This document shows, one piece after another, positions 50,436 to 58,600 of a DNA stretch of 64,000 nt (the first letter of the stretch is position 1; every line of letters starts with the position of its first letter). The stretch is taken from assembly GCF_910596095.1 (NCBI RefSeq), contig NC_056535.1, forward strand, positions 22,150,505-22,214,504, read 5' to 3'. Below the pieces are notes generated by a model. That model was not told the origin of the DNA. It made no database searches and was given only the letters and a program-made list of their open reading frames with translations. Position numbers and translations under genes: made by a program. The stretch comes from Thunnus maccoyii (Eukaryota; Chordata; Actinopteri; Scombriformes; Scombridae).

Positions 50436-50792
50436 GCGTGTGCGTGTGCGTGTTTTGGGTGAGCTGACCCTTTAAAATTAATTAAACTGACTGTTAAAAG
50501 ACAACATGTAATTTACTGCATATTGATAAGAAGCATACATAGTGTGTCCTGTATAATATGTTGCATAAGAAATACACTGACATCTCACTGCATGACACAC
50601 TAACCATTAATCGAATAAACAAAACTAACCCTTCATCATCTTTATGGCTCCAGAAGAAAAATGTTACTGAAAACTGTCCAACTGGCTGAATAACAGAAAT
50701 TATTATTGTGTCATGATGTAAGTAATTTAATACGAGACGTAAGAAAAATAAAACATTAGAGGCAGTCTTACCGGTTCAGTGTGGTCCTCCAT
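31080..50792 (-). CDS. pde1b: Calcium/calmodulin-dependent 3',5'-cyclic nucleotide phosphodiesterase 1B, complete, 15 coding exons
   Basis: Fifteen exons join to 1566 nt (521 residues plus TAG); human PDE1B is 536. Exons in transcript order: 50792-50772, 47155-47091, 45032-44919, 44233-44051, 43615-43549, 43414-43298, 42955-42815, 41890-41790, 39807-39682, 37505-37404, 37184-37064, 33128-33047, 32626-32509, 32035-31923, 31174-31080. The enzyme hydrolyses cAMP and cGMP in the cytosol and is activated by Ca2+-calmodulin. Seen: a basic amphipathic N-terminus ([20 protein letters not shown]) fitting a calmodulin-binding segment; the [20 protein letters not shown] block; metal/catalytic motifs [10 protein letters not shown] (His214, His218), [13 protein letters not shown] (His254, Asp255), HTADISHP (Asp361); and the purine-binding Gln412 in [24 protein letters not shown] and [15 protein letters not shown] match PDE1B better than PDE1A or PDE1C, and neighbours ppp1r1a and nckap1l agree. 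Least certain: first and last exons. Confidence 0.93.
31497..31775 (+). repeat. Dispersed AT-rich repeat with TAATCGA-type ends
   Basis: The left part tgcaactattattattttca..ttaattaatcgaaag and the right part ttctgtcattcaactaattg resemble a common teleost element with inverted ends. Identification is by memory of the consensus pattern. Confidence 0.45.
31923..32035 (-). CDS. pde1b: pde1b coding exon 14
   Basis: It encodes [20 protein letters not shown] then [23 protein letters not shown]......N+.KWKE matches the C-terminal block of PDE1B after a variable linker. Acceptor gctccag and donor gtatga keep the frame. Confidence 0.88.
32109..32191. repeat. (ATCT)n tetranucleotide microsatellite
   Basis: About 20 uninterrupted ATCT units in pde1b intron 13, starting 73 bp upstream (on +) of exon 14's 5' boundary. 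Confidence 0.97.
32217..32396 (+). mobile_element. Terminal-inverted-repeat element, truncated copy C
   Basis: It has gatgagaatactgataccac, ggttagcttagcacaacata and the right end ttatttcccacaacgtcaaa, as in copies A and B. The outer left end is missing; an ATCT microsatellite ends 25 bp upstream. Confidence 0.5.
32509..32626 (-). CDS. pde1b: pde1b coding exon 13
   Basis: It encodes [20 protein letters not shown] then [18 protein letters not shown]. It closes the catalytic domain. FIVYP replaces the usual FIVEP. The donor is gtaaaa; read-through would give a TAA one codon after the splice site. Confidence 0.92.
33047..33128 (-). CDS. pde1b: pde1b coding exon 12 (purine-binding Gln)
   Basis: It encodes [20 protein letters not shown] then LVAESQI. 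Gln412 is the invariant purine-contacting residue. VAESQ replaces the usual VAQSQ. Confidence 0.95.
33546..34227 (+). mobile_element. TTAA-ended non-autonomous element, copy 2
   Basis: TTAAAGGGATTTCATGCACA at the left and gatacgtcccatTTAA at the right. It shares the interior landmarks tgcagcccctcagttcagcc, ctgaaacaggc and cagaaaatcacaaa with the other two copies, in the same orientation. Confidence 0.78.
36303..36915 (+). mobile_element. Terminal-inverted-repeat element family, copy D
   Basis: The left end ttaaaggaatagtgtgacat and tgggaaacacttattcacta are clear, followed by two blocks with agcataaagactggaaacag and atgctaagctaagctaactg. The expected right inverted end is not visible after 36915. 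Confidence 0.55.
37064..37184 (-). CDS. pde1b: pde1b coding exon 11 (second metal Asp)
   Basis: It encodes [20 protein letters not shown] then [20 protein letters not shown]. Asp361 of HTADISHP completes the metal site. [15 protein letters not shown] is the PDE1B form of this block. Confidence 0.96.
37404..37505 (-). CDS. pde1b: pde1b coding exon 10
   Basis: It encodes [20 protein letters not shown] then [20 protein letters not shown](S/A)TDMS.H is conserved across PDE1. The donor gtaact is weaker than the others, but the phase to exon 11 is correct. Confidence 0.94.
38201..38421 (+). mobile_element. 3' tail of a non-LTR retrotransposon (probable)
   Basis: It ends with ttgagccaaagacaaaattc, tccatgggaacaataaagta, tatcttatc, which is the usual end of fish LINE copies, and then runs into a TATCG tandem array. 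No reverse transcriptase is left. The part upstream of the tail is assigned only by continuity. Confidence 0.5.
38422..38535 (+). repeat. Imperfect pentanucleotide tandem repeat (ATCGT)n
   Basis: About 22 units of a TATCG-type pentamer with variants TATCA, GCATC, TATGG. It probably grew from the retrotransposon tail just upstream. Confidence 0.9.
38536..39020 (+). repeat. Dispersed repeat starting TTTAAAGGATAAGGCTGG, copy 1
   Basis: Shares ttttaaaggataaggctgg with 42096, and gactcaaaacaaactacagt, gatgtgtttttcatagcttt with 53860-54050. It lies in pde1b intron 9. Non-coding. Confidence 0.55.
39682..39807 (-). CDS. pde1b: pde1b coding exon 9
   Basis: It encodes [36 protein letters not shown] and TREEW plus a split Met. 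YNDRSV.E.HH is an invariant PDE1 segment; NIFINL favours PDE1B over PDE1A/C (NILINL). Confidence 0.95.
39808..41789 (-). other. pde1b intron 8
   Basis: No exon was found. About 41249-41300 (cccattcacttgaatgagaa and following) resembles a widespread fish element fragment. A short + strand stretch ending in an AATAAA (near 41071) looks like a transcript 3' end, but no coding part is visible. Confidence 0.5.
41790..41890 (-). CDS. pde1b: pde1b coding exon 8 (HD metal motif)
   Basis: It encodes [20 protein letters not shown] then [13 protein letters not shown]. His254-Asp255 are the metal-binding pair. Most PDE1 proteins have NNFHIQT or NSFHIQT here, so Leu and His are local changes. Confidence 0.95.
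42096..42335 (+). repeat. Dispersed repeat starting TTTAAAGGATAAGGCTGG, copy 2
   Basis: Shares the head with 38536-39020; then aaaaaacacatcaaataaat, gatgaacatggccactgtag and tttgagccaattccacatac. It lies in pde1b intron 7. Confidence 0.55.
42815..42955 (-). CDS. pde1b: pde1b coding exon 7 (first catalytic histidines)
   Basis: It encodes [20 protein letters not shown], then [19 protein letters not shown] and [18 protein letters not shown] carries the catalytic His214 and metal-binding His218. The exon is 47 codons, phase 0 at both ends. Confidence 0.96.
43298..43414 (-). CDS. pde1b: pde1b coding exon 6
   Basis: A 39-codon exon encoding [20 protein letters not shown] then [19 protein letters not shown]. 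This is the conserved WSFDVF.LN....DHALR block of PDE1 catalytic domains. Confidence 0.95.
43549..43615 (-). CDS. pde1b: pde1b coding exon 5
   Basis: It encodes [20 protein letters not shown] then LR before donor gtaagc, and starts the catalytic domain. The MF+R.YT start is conserved; the rest is more divergent from mammals than its neighbours are. Confidence 0.9.
44051..44233 (-). CDS. pde1b: pde1b coding exon 4
   Basis: It encodes [18 protein letters not shown], an Arg-rich linker ([15 protein letters not shown]) and [15 protein letters not shown]. This is the region just before the catalytic domain, including the inhibitory segment of PDE1 enzymes. Confidence 0.95.
44919..45032 (-). CDS. 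pde1b: pde1b coding exon 3
   Basis: It encodes [20 protein letters not shown] and [20 protein letters not shown]. The pattern VKQLE..(E/D)..KKNLEY(T/A)AS.LEAVY is a hallmark of PDE1 N-termini; here it continues DGSR where mammals have DETR. The donor is gtagaa. Confidence 0.92.
45033..47090 (-). other. pde1b intron 2
   Basis: No exon or large repeat recognised. It contains a perfect 13-bp inverted repeat (46821-46854). Confidence 0.6.
46821..46854. repeat. Perfect 13-bp inverted repeat with 8-nt loop
   Basis: cctgcaatgcaca, loop ctcatcta, tgtgcattgcagg. The arms are perfectly complementary and the match does not extend further. Confidence 0.9.
47091..47155 (-). CDS. pde1b: pde1b coding exon 2 (basic, calmodulin-binding-like)
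   Basis: It encodes [20 protein letters not shown] with seven or eight basic residues, then a split Arg codon. The acceptor is ttagggcacag and the donor gtaaga. Position and character match the N-terminal calmodulin-binding region of PDE1 enzymes. Confidence 0.8.
47374..47458. repeat. GT microsatellite with two TA interruptions
   Basis: A GT tract of about 85 bp in pde1b intron 1. Confidence 0.95.
49209..50262 (+). repeat. Dispersed repeat with gcatgttagc motifs, copy 2, split
   Basis: 49209-49400 has ccatcactttggtccagact, aactgttggatggattgcca and agtgaaatgtcttgag. 50160-50262 has aagtgctgctgtgcccaagt and acagccttacag, the far end of the same family. The 760 bp between is not clearly related and may be an insertion or diverged sequence. 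Confidence 0.5.
50387..50452. repeat. GT microsatellite grading into GTGTGC units
   Basis: A GT tract with four cgtg interruptions at the 3' side (50431-50452), about 320 bp from the pde1b first coding exon. Confidence 0.95.
50772..50792 (-). CDS. pde1b: pde1b putative first coding exon (7 codons)
   Basis: It encodes MEDHTEP before donor gtaaga. An in-frame TAG lies ten codons upstream with no other ATG between, and the ATG has G at -3 and +4. The phase joins exon 2. PDE1 genes use alternative first exons, so other 5' ends may exist. An internal Met in exon 2 (residue 12 here) is an alternative start. Confidence 0.6.
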
Positions 50793-52554
50793 GTCACAAG
50801 ACTCAGATGTCTATCAGCGGCTCTGTGTATTTTGCAGGCGGGTGTCATGACCTCTGGCCCCTAACACTGCTGCGGAACACTTGTGTGTTACTCTGAATCC
50901 AGTATGTGTGATTTCTTGTGTTTGAATGTGTGTATATATTCCTGTAGTTTATGTTAACCTATGCCGCTCTGTGTTTATGCTCACAGATATTTCTAGTGCT
51001 TTCCTCTGTATATGTATAGTGTATTTGTGGTGTGTGTACAGGATGTGTGTGTGTGTAATCCTCAGTGATCCACAAGTCAGCAGGAGAGGCTCTGCGTCAC
51101 CAACACAATCAGCAGAGAGCCTTTATATCAGGACCAGAGTTTCCACCATTAACTGGCTTCAGTGTCTCGGGACGGTATCCACTGTGGAGCTGTAAGGAAA
51201 GAATTCATCTGCATGCAAGGCCTCCACATGCAAAAAAAGAGACACATGATAACACTACTTCTACAACTAATGTTGATAATGCTAATAATACAATTTTATA
51301 TTTAGTTTCATATCAAGCCCTAGTAATGAAATATGAAGGAGCAAATCTCCCAACTGATATCTGCTCTCTCGGCACACAAAAGATGAAAATATAATTGGAA
51401 GAAAAAAATATAATTTTTTTTTACAACCTGGATCTTTTATTTGTAGTTTTGGCCATATTTCTATTCATTTTTCCTCAATGACACATCATACAGTTTTAAA
51501 TATCTCTCCATTGAGACGTAAACCCTTTATGCACACACACACACACAACACAAACACAATGACTCATACTGAATTAATGCATGTTTGTGATTTGCATTAA
51601 GCATGTGCTTTGGTAATCGTGCTGTTTTTTAGGAGCTGTCATTTGTTTATTCATGAATGTTTCCTGTAGTGGGAGTTGAACCTCTTGTGTTCTTGTGTCC
51701 CTCGGCCATTGATGCTGAATCCCTAAATGCAACTTGCACACACACACAACTGCATAAATGGATGTGAGCATCCATATCTCCGGTGTGGCAACCAAATGAA
51801 TATAAAAGGTAGAATAAGGTAAAAAGGAGAGAAAAGAGGAAGAGGAAAAAGGAAAAAGAATGAAAGAAGGATCAGTGCTGGTTGCAAAATAAAATCACCA
51901 AAAGAGCGACTAAAATTAGCGACAAGCAATTTCACTTCGGTAAAACTGGAGTGCATCATTTAAATTGTACATGGAAAATGAGGACAAGACTCTCATCCAG
52001 GGAGGACGGCTGAGAGGGCAGAAGAGGGTGGAGAGTAGACTGGAAATAGACGAGGAACACATGTTGAATTGAGACCAAAAAGAAAACAAACTGCATATTA
52101 TTATAATCTTTATTCACGGAAAATTAGAAAAAATAACTTCAGAAAATACAAATCTGCATAAATGTGTTATTTAGAAAACATGTTTTATTTATGTGGTGGA
52201 GTTTGACACTGATACAGAGGGATTGTTACAGAATATACCTGATCTGCATTAGAATTATTCAAGCTGATATTAATAATTTTTCAGCAATCTTAAATCTACT
52301 CCATAATACTGGCTGATAGATACCATAAGAGAGAGTTTGCAAAACAAAGAGGATCTTTTTAAATCCAGGTACACAAAGAGCACTGAGTCAAGAAGCTTTG
52401 TCAATACCTACTGTTATCAAGATAGACTGATGTGAATGTGCAAAGCTTTAGAGTGAAAGACTGAGTGTTAAAGAAAACATAGCATGAACTGCATGCACAT
52501 TAAAACAATCTTTAGGATAAATAAAGGTTAAATTAAAAGTATTTAACAAAGTCT
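50793..52554 (-). other. nckap1l-pde1b intergenic interval (1.8 kb)
   Basis: It should contain the nckap1l 3' UTR and the pde1b promoter and leader. No TATA box or CpG-rich stretch stands out. A short AC tract is at 51534-51548. Confidence 0.55.
52109..52114 (-). terminator. Candidate polyadenylation signal of nckap1l
   Basis: AATAAA on the minus strand lies about 440 bp after the nckap1l stop. Another is at 52184-52189. Either would end the transcript well before the pde1b leader near 50.8 kb. Confidence 0.35.
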
Positions 52555-52671
52555 TCACCCCAGAGTGACAACGAAGGACCTGTACACCTCTCTGTAGGCA
52601 TTTCGGAGCAGAACATAAGGGAAGCAGCTCTCTAGCATGTCCTGGCTCAAGAACGCAGACTCCTCCACGAT
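52555..52671 (-). CDS. nckap1l: nckap1l terminal coding exon
   Basis: It encodes [20 protein letters not shown] then [18 protein letters not shown] and TGA at 52557-52555. [21 protein letters not shown] is the NCKAP1L C-terminus. Confidence 0.95.
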   Translation of the reverse strand: MVEESAFLSQDMLESCFPYVLLRNAYREVYRSFVVTLG

Positions 52672-55600
52672 CTAAATGAATCAGAGAATAATGAATAAGA
52701 TAATTTTTACAATATTATTTATTATTAATAAAGCTCACTGGAAGACAAAAAAACAGCCATGTCTTTGCTCTCTCACACATTCTGAAGATGCACAGCTTTT
52801 AAATGGGTCACAAGTATACTTCCTACTTGTCAAACCAAAGAAGAAGAAGATGTCCTTTATTGATCCCCGTGGGGAAATTGATCCTCTGCATATGACCTAT
52901 CCTATACACACACACACACACACTAGGAACAGTGGGCAGCTGCAGTGCCTTGGTCAGGGGTACTGACAGGAGTATTAACCCTAACATACATGTATTTGAT
53001 GGTGGGAGAAAACCACAGCACCTAGCAGAAACCTACACACATATGGGGAGAACATGCAAATGCAAAACAAAAAGGACCTGGGACAGCTGGGATTCAAACC
53101 CAGGACTTTCTTTCTGTGAGGCAACAGTGCTAACCACTGAGCTACCATGCTGCCCAAAAAATAGAAAAAAGAAGAAAAAAAATCCTATTGGTGCAAATGG
53201 TTCACCCCCCCCTCCTTTGTACACTTTGGAGTGCCCCAGGGCTCCATTTTATGACCTTTGTTTTTGCTTCTGAAAGTGTATTTTTTAACTTACTCCCTTA
53301 TTCAATTTGGTCATTTGTCTACATGATTGTATTCATGTATTTTTCTGTTTCTTTCTCATGTTGTCCTTTTGAAGCACTTTGCAATCTCTGGTTTTGATAA
53401 GTGCTATATAAATAAACAGGTGAACACTTACAGGACCAGTGTGTAAGATTTGGTGGCATCTAGCGGTGAGGTTGCAGATTGCAATCAACTGAATACCCCT
53501 CTCCCTCCCCTTCCAAGCATGTAGGAGAACCTATGGTGGCCATGAAACTTGCAAAAATCACAAAAGGCCCTCTCTAGAGCCCGAGTTTGTTTTTTTCTGT
53601 TCTGGGCTACTGTAGAAACATTGCATTGCAAGTTGGCGGGCTCTGTGGAAGAGGACCTGCTCCCTATGTAGATATAAAGCTAACGAAAACACAACAGTTC
53701 TTATTTTCAGGTGATAATACACTAATTAAAACATGCTTATGAATATTCCATTTCTGCCAAGTCCTTTCTGCTAGATGCCACTAAATTCTACACACTGCAC
53801 CTTTAAGTTTCGAGAAAATGCTACTCAGACAGGAGGAAATAGTGCATTTGTTGGGGATTATTTTCAGATGTGGATTAATAATTATATTAATATTAAGCAG
53901 GACAGTGTTTGTAGGACTGACTCAAAATAAACTACAGTTGCCATGTGTATCATAATAACAGACTATGTCAGCCTGTGTAACAGTGTGGCTCACTGATGTG
54001 TTTTTAATAGCTTTTGGACATGATGGAGGTCTATGGCAGAGAGAAAAAAACCAATAAAAGGCTTTGGTTCTACAATACTTGTTAGTGAAAAAACTTCCTC
54101 TCCATCTTTTTGAAATTTCTGCACCAATTTAAAATATGCATAAATACTATAAAGGGTTTAAAAGTTGCCAGTAATTACTTTATTGCTAATCATTAATTTA
54201 TTGGTGTTTTAGAGATAATGCATAAACCATCATATAAGACACTGCGGGCTTGATGGCTTATTGTAAAGAGAAAGACCTCAATTAATGACAGGTTACAGGC
54301 TTTTCTATTAGTCAAATGTTAAACTCTCATGTGCCTTGTTGTAAATTTGAAGATATTTTAATCCGTATCATAATTAGTGTTGTCCTGGCAAGCCTACCAT
54401 GTGCAGGAGCAAGTAGATGGACTCTCGGTTTTTGCTGTCCATTCTCTCCACGTTCTGTCCCAGCTGAAGCAGAGTGGAGGACGCCAGCTGTGGAATGACA
54501 CAAGAGTTTAAAAGAAACAGATCAAACAACTGGAACGTTTTTACACTGGTGGACGTGACCTCAGCAGGGGAAAAGGTTGGCAGTGTCTTGAGAAATCTCT
54601 TGAACTTAAACACTGTCAGAGTAGTGTGCCCAAGAAACCATTTATCCTTCAAATGTCTTTTCTATTTATTTCTTGGCATGCCATGATCACCCTTTTCTGT
54701 GAAAACTGGTAAAACCATCCAGCATTTCACACAAAATGAGCGAAGGCAAGAGAAAAGTTTGAAAACACAAATTTGTTCCGCAGAATTAAGAATTTCTTGT
54801 TTCCTACCTCATATTAACATATTTATATACCGTATTACTATAATCTGCTGATTTGTGAGGCCAGAATTTTTTATAAAATCTGGCCCCTTTTTTGAGATAA
54901 AATGTTTAGAAACTTGATTCAATATTTGTCACTCACCAGGAGAAACTCTTTGAGATGCTGCTCTATGTTCTTGTTCTGAACAGTGAACATGGCAGCAGCC
55001 AGCTGGTTGATAGCTGTAGCTATACAGTGGATGTTGTTGTTATGGCCTGAGAAAATAAAAATACATAATTCAACACAGAAAAAAATGGAGAGAATATGTC
55101 CTGTAACTTTAGCCACAAAGAGGATGTTTTTGTGGCCCAATGATTAGAGAAATTTACTTAATGATCCATAACACTTAAGAGGGAGCATACTGAGCATATT
55201 TCCTCAAGCTCGCAGGGTAAATCTATTTCAAACATGCCAGTGGAAAATAGAGACAAAGAAAATAATCCAAGACAAACGCCACCCCATTCTTTGATAGAAA
55301 TCTTGGCTATTTGCTGCTCTTAATGTTGCAGTCCAGGCTCGGAGCCAAGCAGTTAGGGTCAGCAGGGCTGCATGCCAAGAGTAACTGTATCGATGCACGT
55401 CAGCTGAAGTTATCTGTAAACAAAAGTCTCTCAACAGAAACGTGTTTCTCATTAACCAACATACTTTGTTTCGGACCGCGTCAGTCAGACTGGAAAGTAT
55501 GATACATAGAGATGCTAATAAGCCTCATGTACAGGGTGGAGCACCTTTTTATACACTATCAGCAGTCGGCTAGTAATGACTGGAAGAAGTGATTAGTGTC

Positions 55601-58600
55601 TGGTTGAGTGCTGTCTGGATATTCATCACTGTCAAGCTGCTGCAGCTGAAAATTAATGAGTGAATGACTATGCACCTCCATGCTCTCGGCTGTAGAAAGA
55701 GTTGGGGTCCAGGGCCAGGGTGGGCAGGGACACGGCGATGTAGACAAGCAGCAAACAGGAAAGCTTGTACTCCTCATCAATGGACGTGTTATCTGCAGGT
55801 TTTTCATAGAGGACATTCAAAGATAAAAGAACACTCTCTTTTCCTGATGACTAAGCCATTAGAGCACATCATGCTGGCCTCAGATGTGGCACTAATAGTT
55901 TTAGTGTTACCTGTGTGCATACTGCCAATAGCTGCGACAAGGGCAGGATCGATATCGCATTTCAGCCCTGCAGCAGAAGCCAGCTCAAAAACACTCAGAG
56001 TCACCTGCATAAAAGGAGGTGCAGATAAAATAAACAGTTTAGAATCAAGCTCCTGCAGCAAAGAGGTGCAATTTAAATCTAATGTATAAATTATGTTATC
56101 TTTATTTTGTCACATTTTGTAAATCACATCACAGAAACACAGCTAGTGGGATGCTGATCTGTGTTTTACACTTCATATAGCTGTCATAAAAGTGACATAC
56201 TGTATATTCTCTAAGGAGCGACACTAAATCAGTTGTGGGTGTCTTTGTCTTGACACACAGGTTTTGATCTTGCACTATTTCTGGTTGCACGCATGGTTGG
56301 CCTGTCTGGGCAGAATGTTTCCACTGATGTGGTTTAGAGCGCAGAGCTGCAGCGGCGATCATCAGAGTCTCTCTCACGGAGGCATGAGGGGGCTGCTGAC
56401 GTCTTTGGGGTTATCCTGGCCTGGGCTGTGACACGGTTGTCATGCCTCACTCAGAGGCCAGACGTAAGTACAGGAGGGGGAGTTCATGAGTCACATTCAC
56501 ACAGATTGCTCCAGAGGGAGATAAGGAATTTAATTTGGTTGGTACTAAGAGCACAAAAAATGTTGTTTCTCTTCATTTCTCCAGCTCAGATCTACTGTTG
56601 CATGGATCACATATAAATTAATACAATACTATACACTCTGATTTGCACTATATTCTGCATTCTTAACGTTTGTTGGAAATCAGTCAATTCCAAAAAGTCT
56701 AAAATGTAAATATACATTGGAATAAATGTCATTACAATAATATGGCCTCAACCCTAAGCAGTTTTAAATTCTCCCACATTCAGTTGGCCCTGTGAAAATA
56801 AACAGTGTTAATATACTGTTGATAAACTGTGATGGGATGATTCATACACAGTGAAACCCTGATTTTTGCACTTCAATTCCTCTGTGGGATCTCTACATAT
56901 GGATGCCTTTTTTACAAAGTAAGTAGTTCCTGTGAAGAAGGATAAAAAGCTGTGCATTACCTTGATGTCGGTTTCAGGGGACATGAAGTCCCGCAGGCTC
57001 ACGATGGGTCCCATCAGGTACGGGCAATGCTTATGCAGGATCTAGATTATGAGATTATATGACACAATTTTTCTTTCATAATAACAAGAAGACCTTTATA
57101 TATCAAGCTGTCAAGGACAAATCTCTTTCAGGAAGACTAAATTTGAGCTGTAATAATTTGTTTGTTTTTTTCATTTAGATTTGTAAAGCACTTTAATCTG
57201 CATTGTTTTATATGAAAGATGCTAAAAAAAAAATGAAAAAATATATTTCTGTTGTTTTATATATGGAAACTGACGTCAGGTCAATAATATGTACCCATAA
57301 CAATAAAGTTAATTGGGCACTAACTAATTAAGACATTCAATATCTATTCTTAGAGAAGTTTGACTTGAAATCTTAACTCCACTTACTAGCTTTTTCTAGA
57401 GCTTTCAACTGAGTCTTTTTCAGCAGTTTGACGTTTGCTCAGTTGTCATCAAGTGTGGAACTTTTTCACATGATGAACAGGTGGTCGTATAAAACTTATA
57501 TATACAACATACAACACATACATGATAACTAAGTAAACTTCAAACACTGACCATGAAAGGCAGTTGTAAGCTGGTGAGTGAATCTTGAGTTACTTTTTTA
57601 AAAAACTGTCTAACCATAATTTCCAAGGTCAAAGAATGAACTTTCACTCTTAATTTTAACTCTCTGATTTTATACATTTTAACTTCCCATGTCCGTTGTA
57701 CCGACACTGCATTACTGACAGTTTCATCAGCATATGATTCATCTAAGAGTTTTAAATTAAATCATAAAATCTTGATGGACATTACATCTTTCAGACAGTC
57801 CTGTGTCATTAATCTGAAGGACAGGATCACCCCGATGATGGTCATCCTCTTCAGCACGTTCTCTCCACCTACGAATGCATATTAAAAACATCAGGGACTG
57901 ACAGCTGTAAATTGTTCATTATGTAAACTTACACACAACACCGCATCATCAGCTGCTCCTATAAAGCAATGCCCTCCAGTACAACACTATGGGTAAATGT
58001 GTGACGTGTTATCAATGAGCAAATGAGATTATATTGTCTGACAGTTCACCTGATTATTTGTACTTCAATTAACTTCTGATAATGTGGACTTTAAGAGAAA
58101 AGAGTGCAGTTCTGGGAAAGGTGGCCAAGTAAAGTCATTTTACATTATCATTAGATTTTTATGAGCTTTACATAGTAAGGCGGAATACAAATAAAGACTG
58201 ATTATGAATCTAGTGATTACAGACATAAGACATAGATACATCCATTTATTTACAGACGAGTACGCACAAATGTTACAACTTTCTTCTCATTAAATCATTA
58301 GAGAAACTTCACTACAGCACACACAGATTGTCTTCTTCAGCATCCTCACACAGTGTTCCTAATAATTTAACAAAAAAGCAAAATGTAAAAAGCAAAGTTG
58401 TGAATATTTGCTCTCTTTTAAAATTTAATCAACTTTTGCTCTTGGGTGGTAGCACCTTAAAAGATTTCAAGTAACTTAATATAAAGAAAATGAGTAAATA
58501 ATTTACCCAATCTAAAAATACAGCCATTTTGTAGAATCACCATTATTTGACTTTATTTTTTAAAAAGAAAGGCCTGTCATATTTGTGGCATTAAAGGATT

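Larger units (their letters stand above)
47156..50771 (-). other. pde1b intron 1 (3.6 kb)
   Basis: It holds two GT microsatellites (47374-47458, 50387-50452) and two parts of one dispersed repeat family (49209-49400 and 50160-50262). Alternative first exons of pde1b could lie here; I could not identify one. Confidence 0.6.
52672..54397 (-). other. nckap1l last intron, filled with repeats
   Basis: It contains a tRNA-derived SINE (52838-53155), a terminal-inverted-repeat element (53427-53808) and a dispersed repeat fragment (about 53860-54050). No exon seen. Confidence 0.75.

Noticed and set aside
53084..53155. Possible tRNA gene on the - strand
   Set aside because: A and B boxes are present but no acceptor stem or proper anticodon arm can be drawn; it is the head of a SINE.
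52932..53273. 113-codon open frame on the + strand
   Set aside because: It is the reverse strand of the SINE and flanking sequence.
55664..56089. 141-codon open frame on the + strand
   Set aside because: It is antisense to two confirmed nckap1l exons and has no recognisable domain; its length comes from the composition of the real exons on the other strand.
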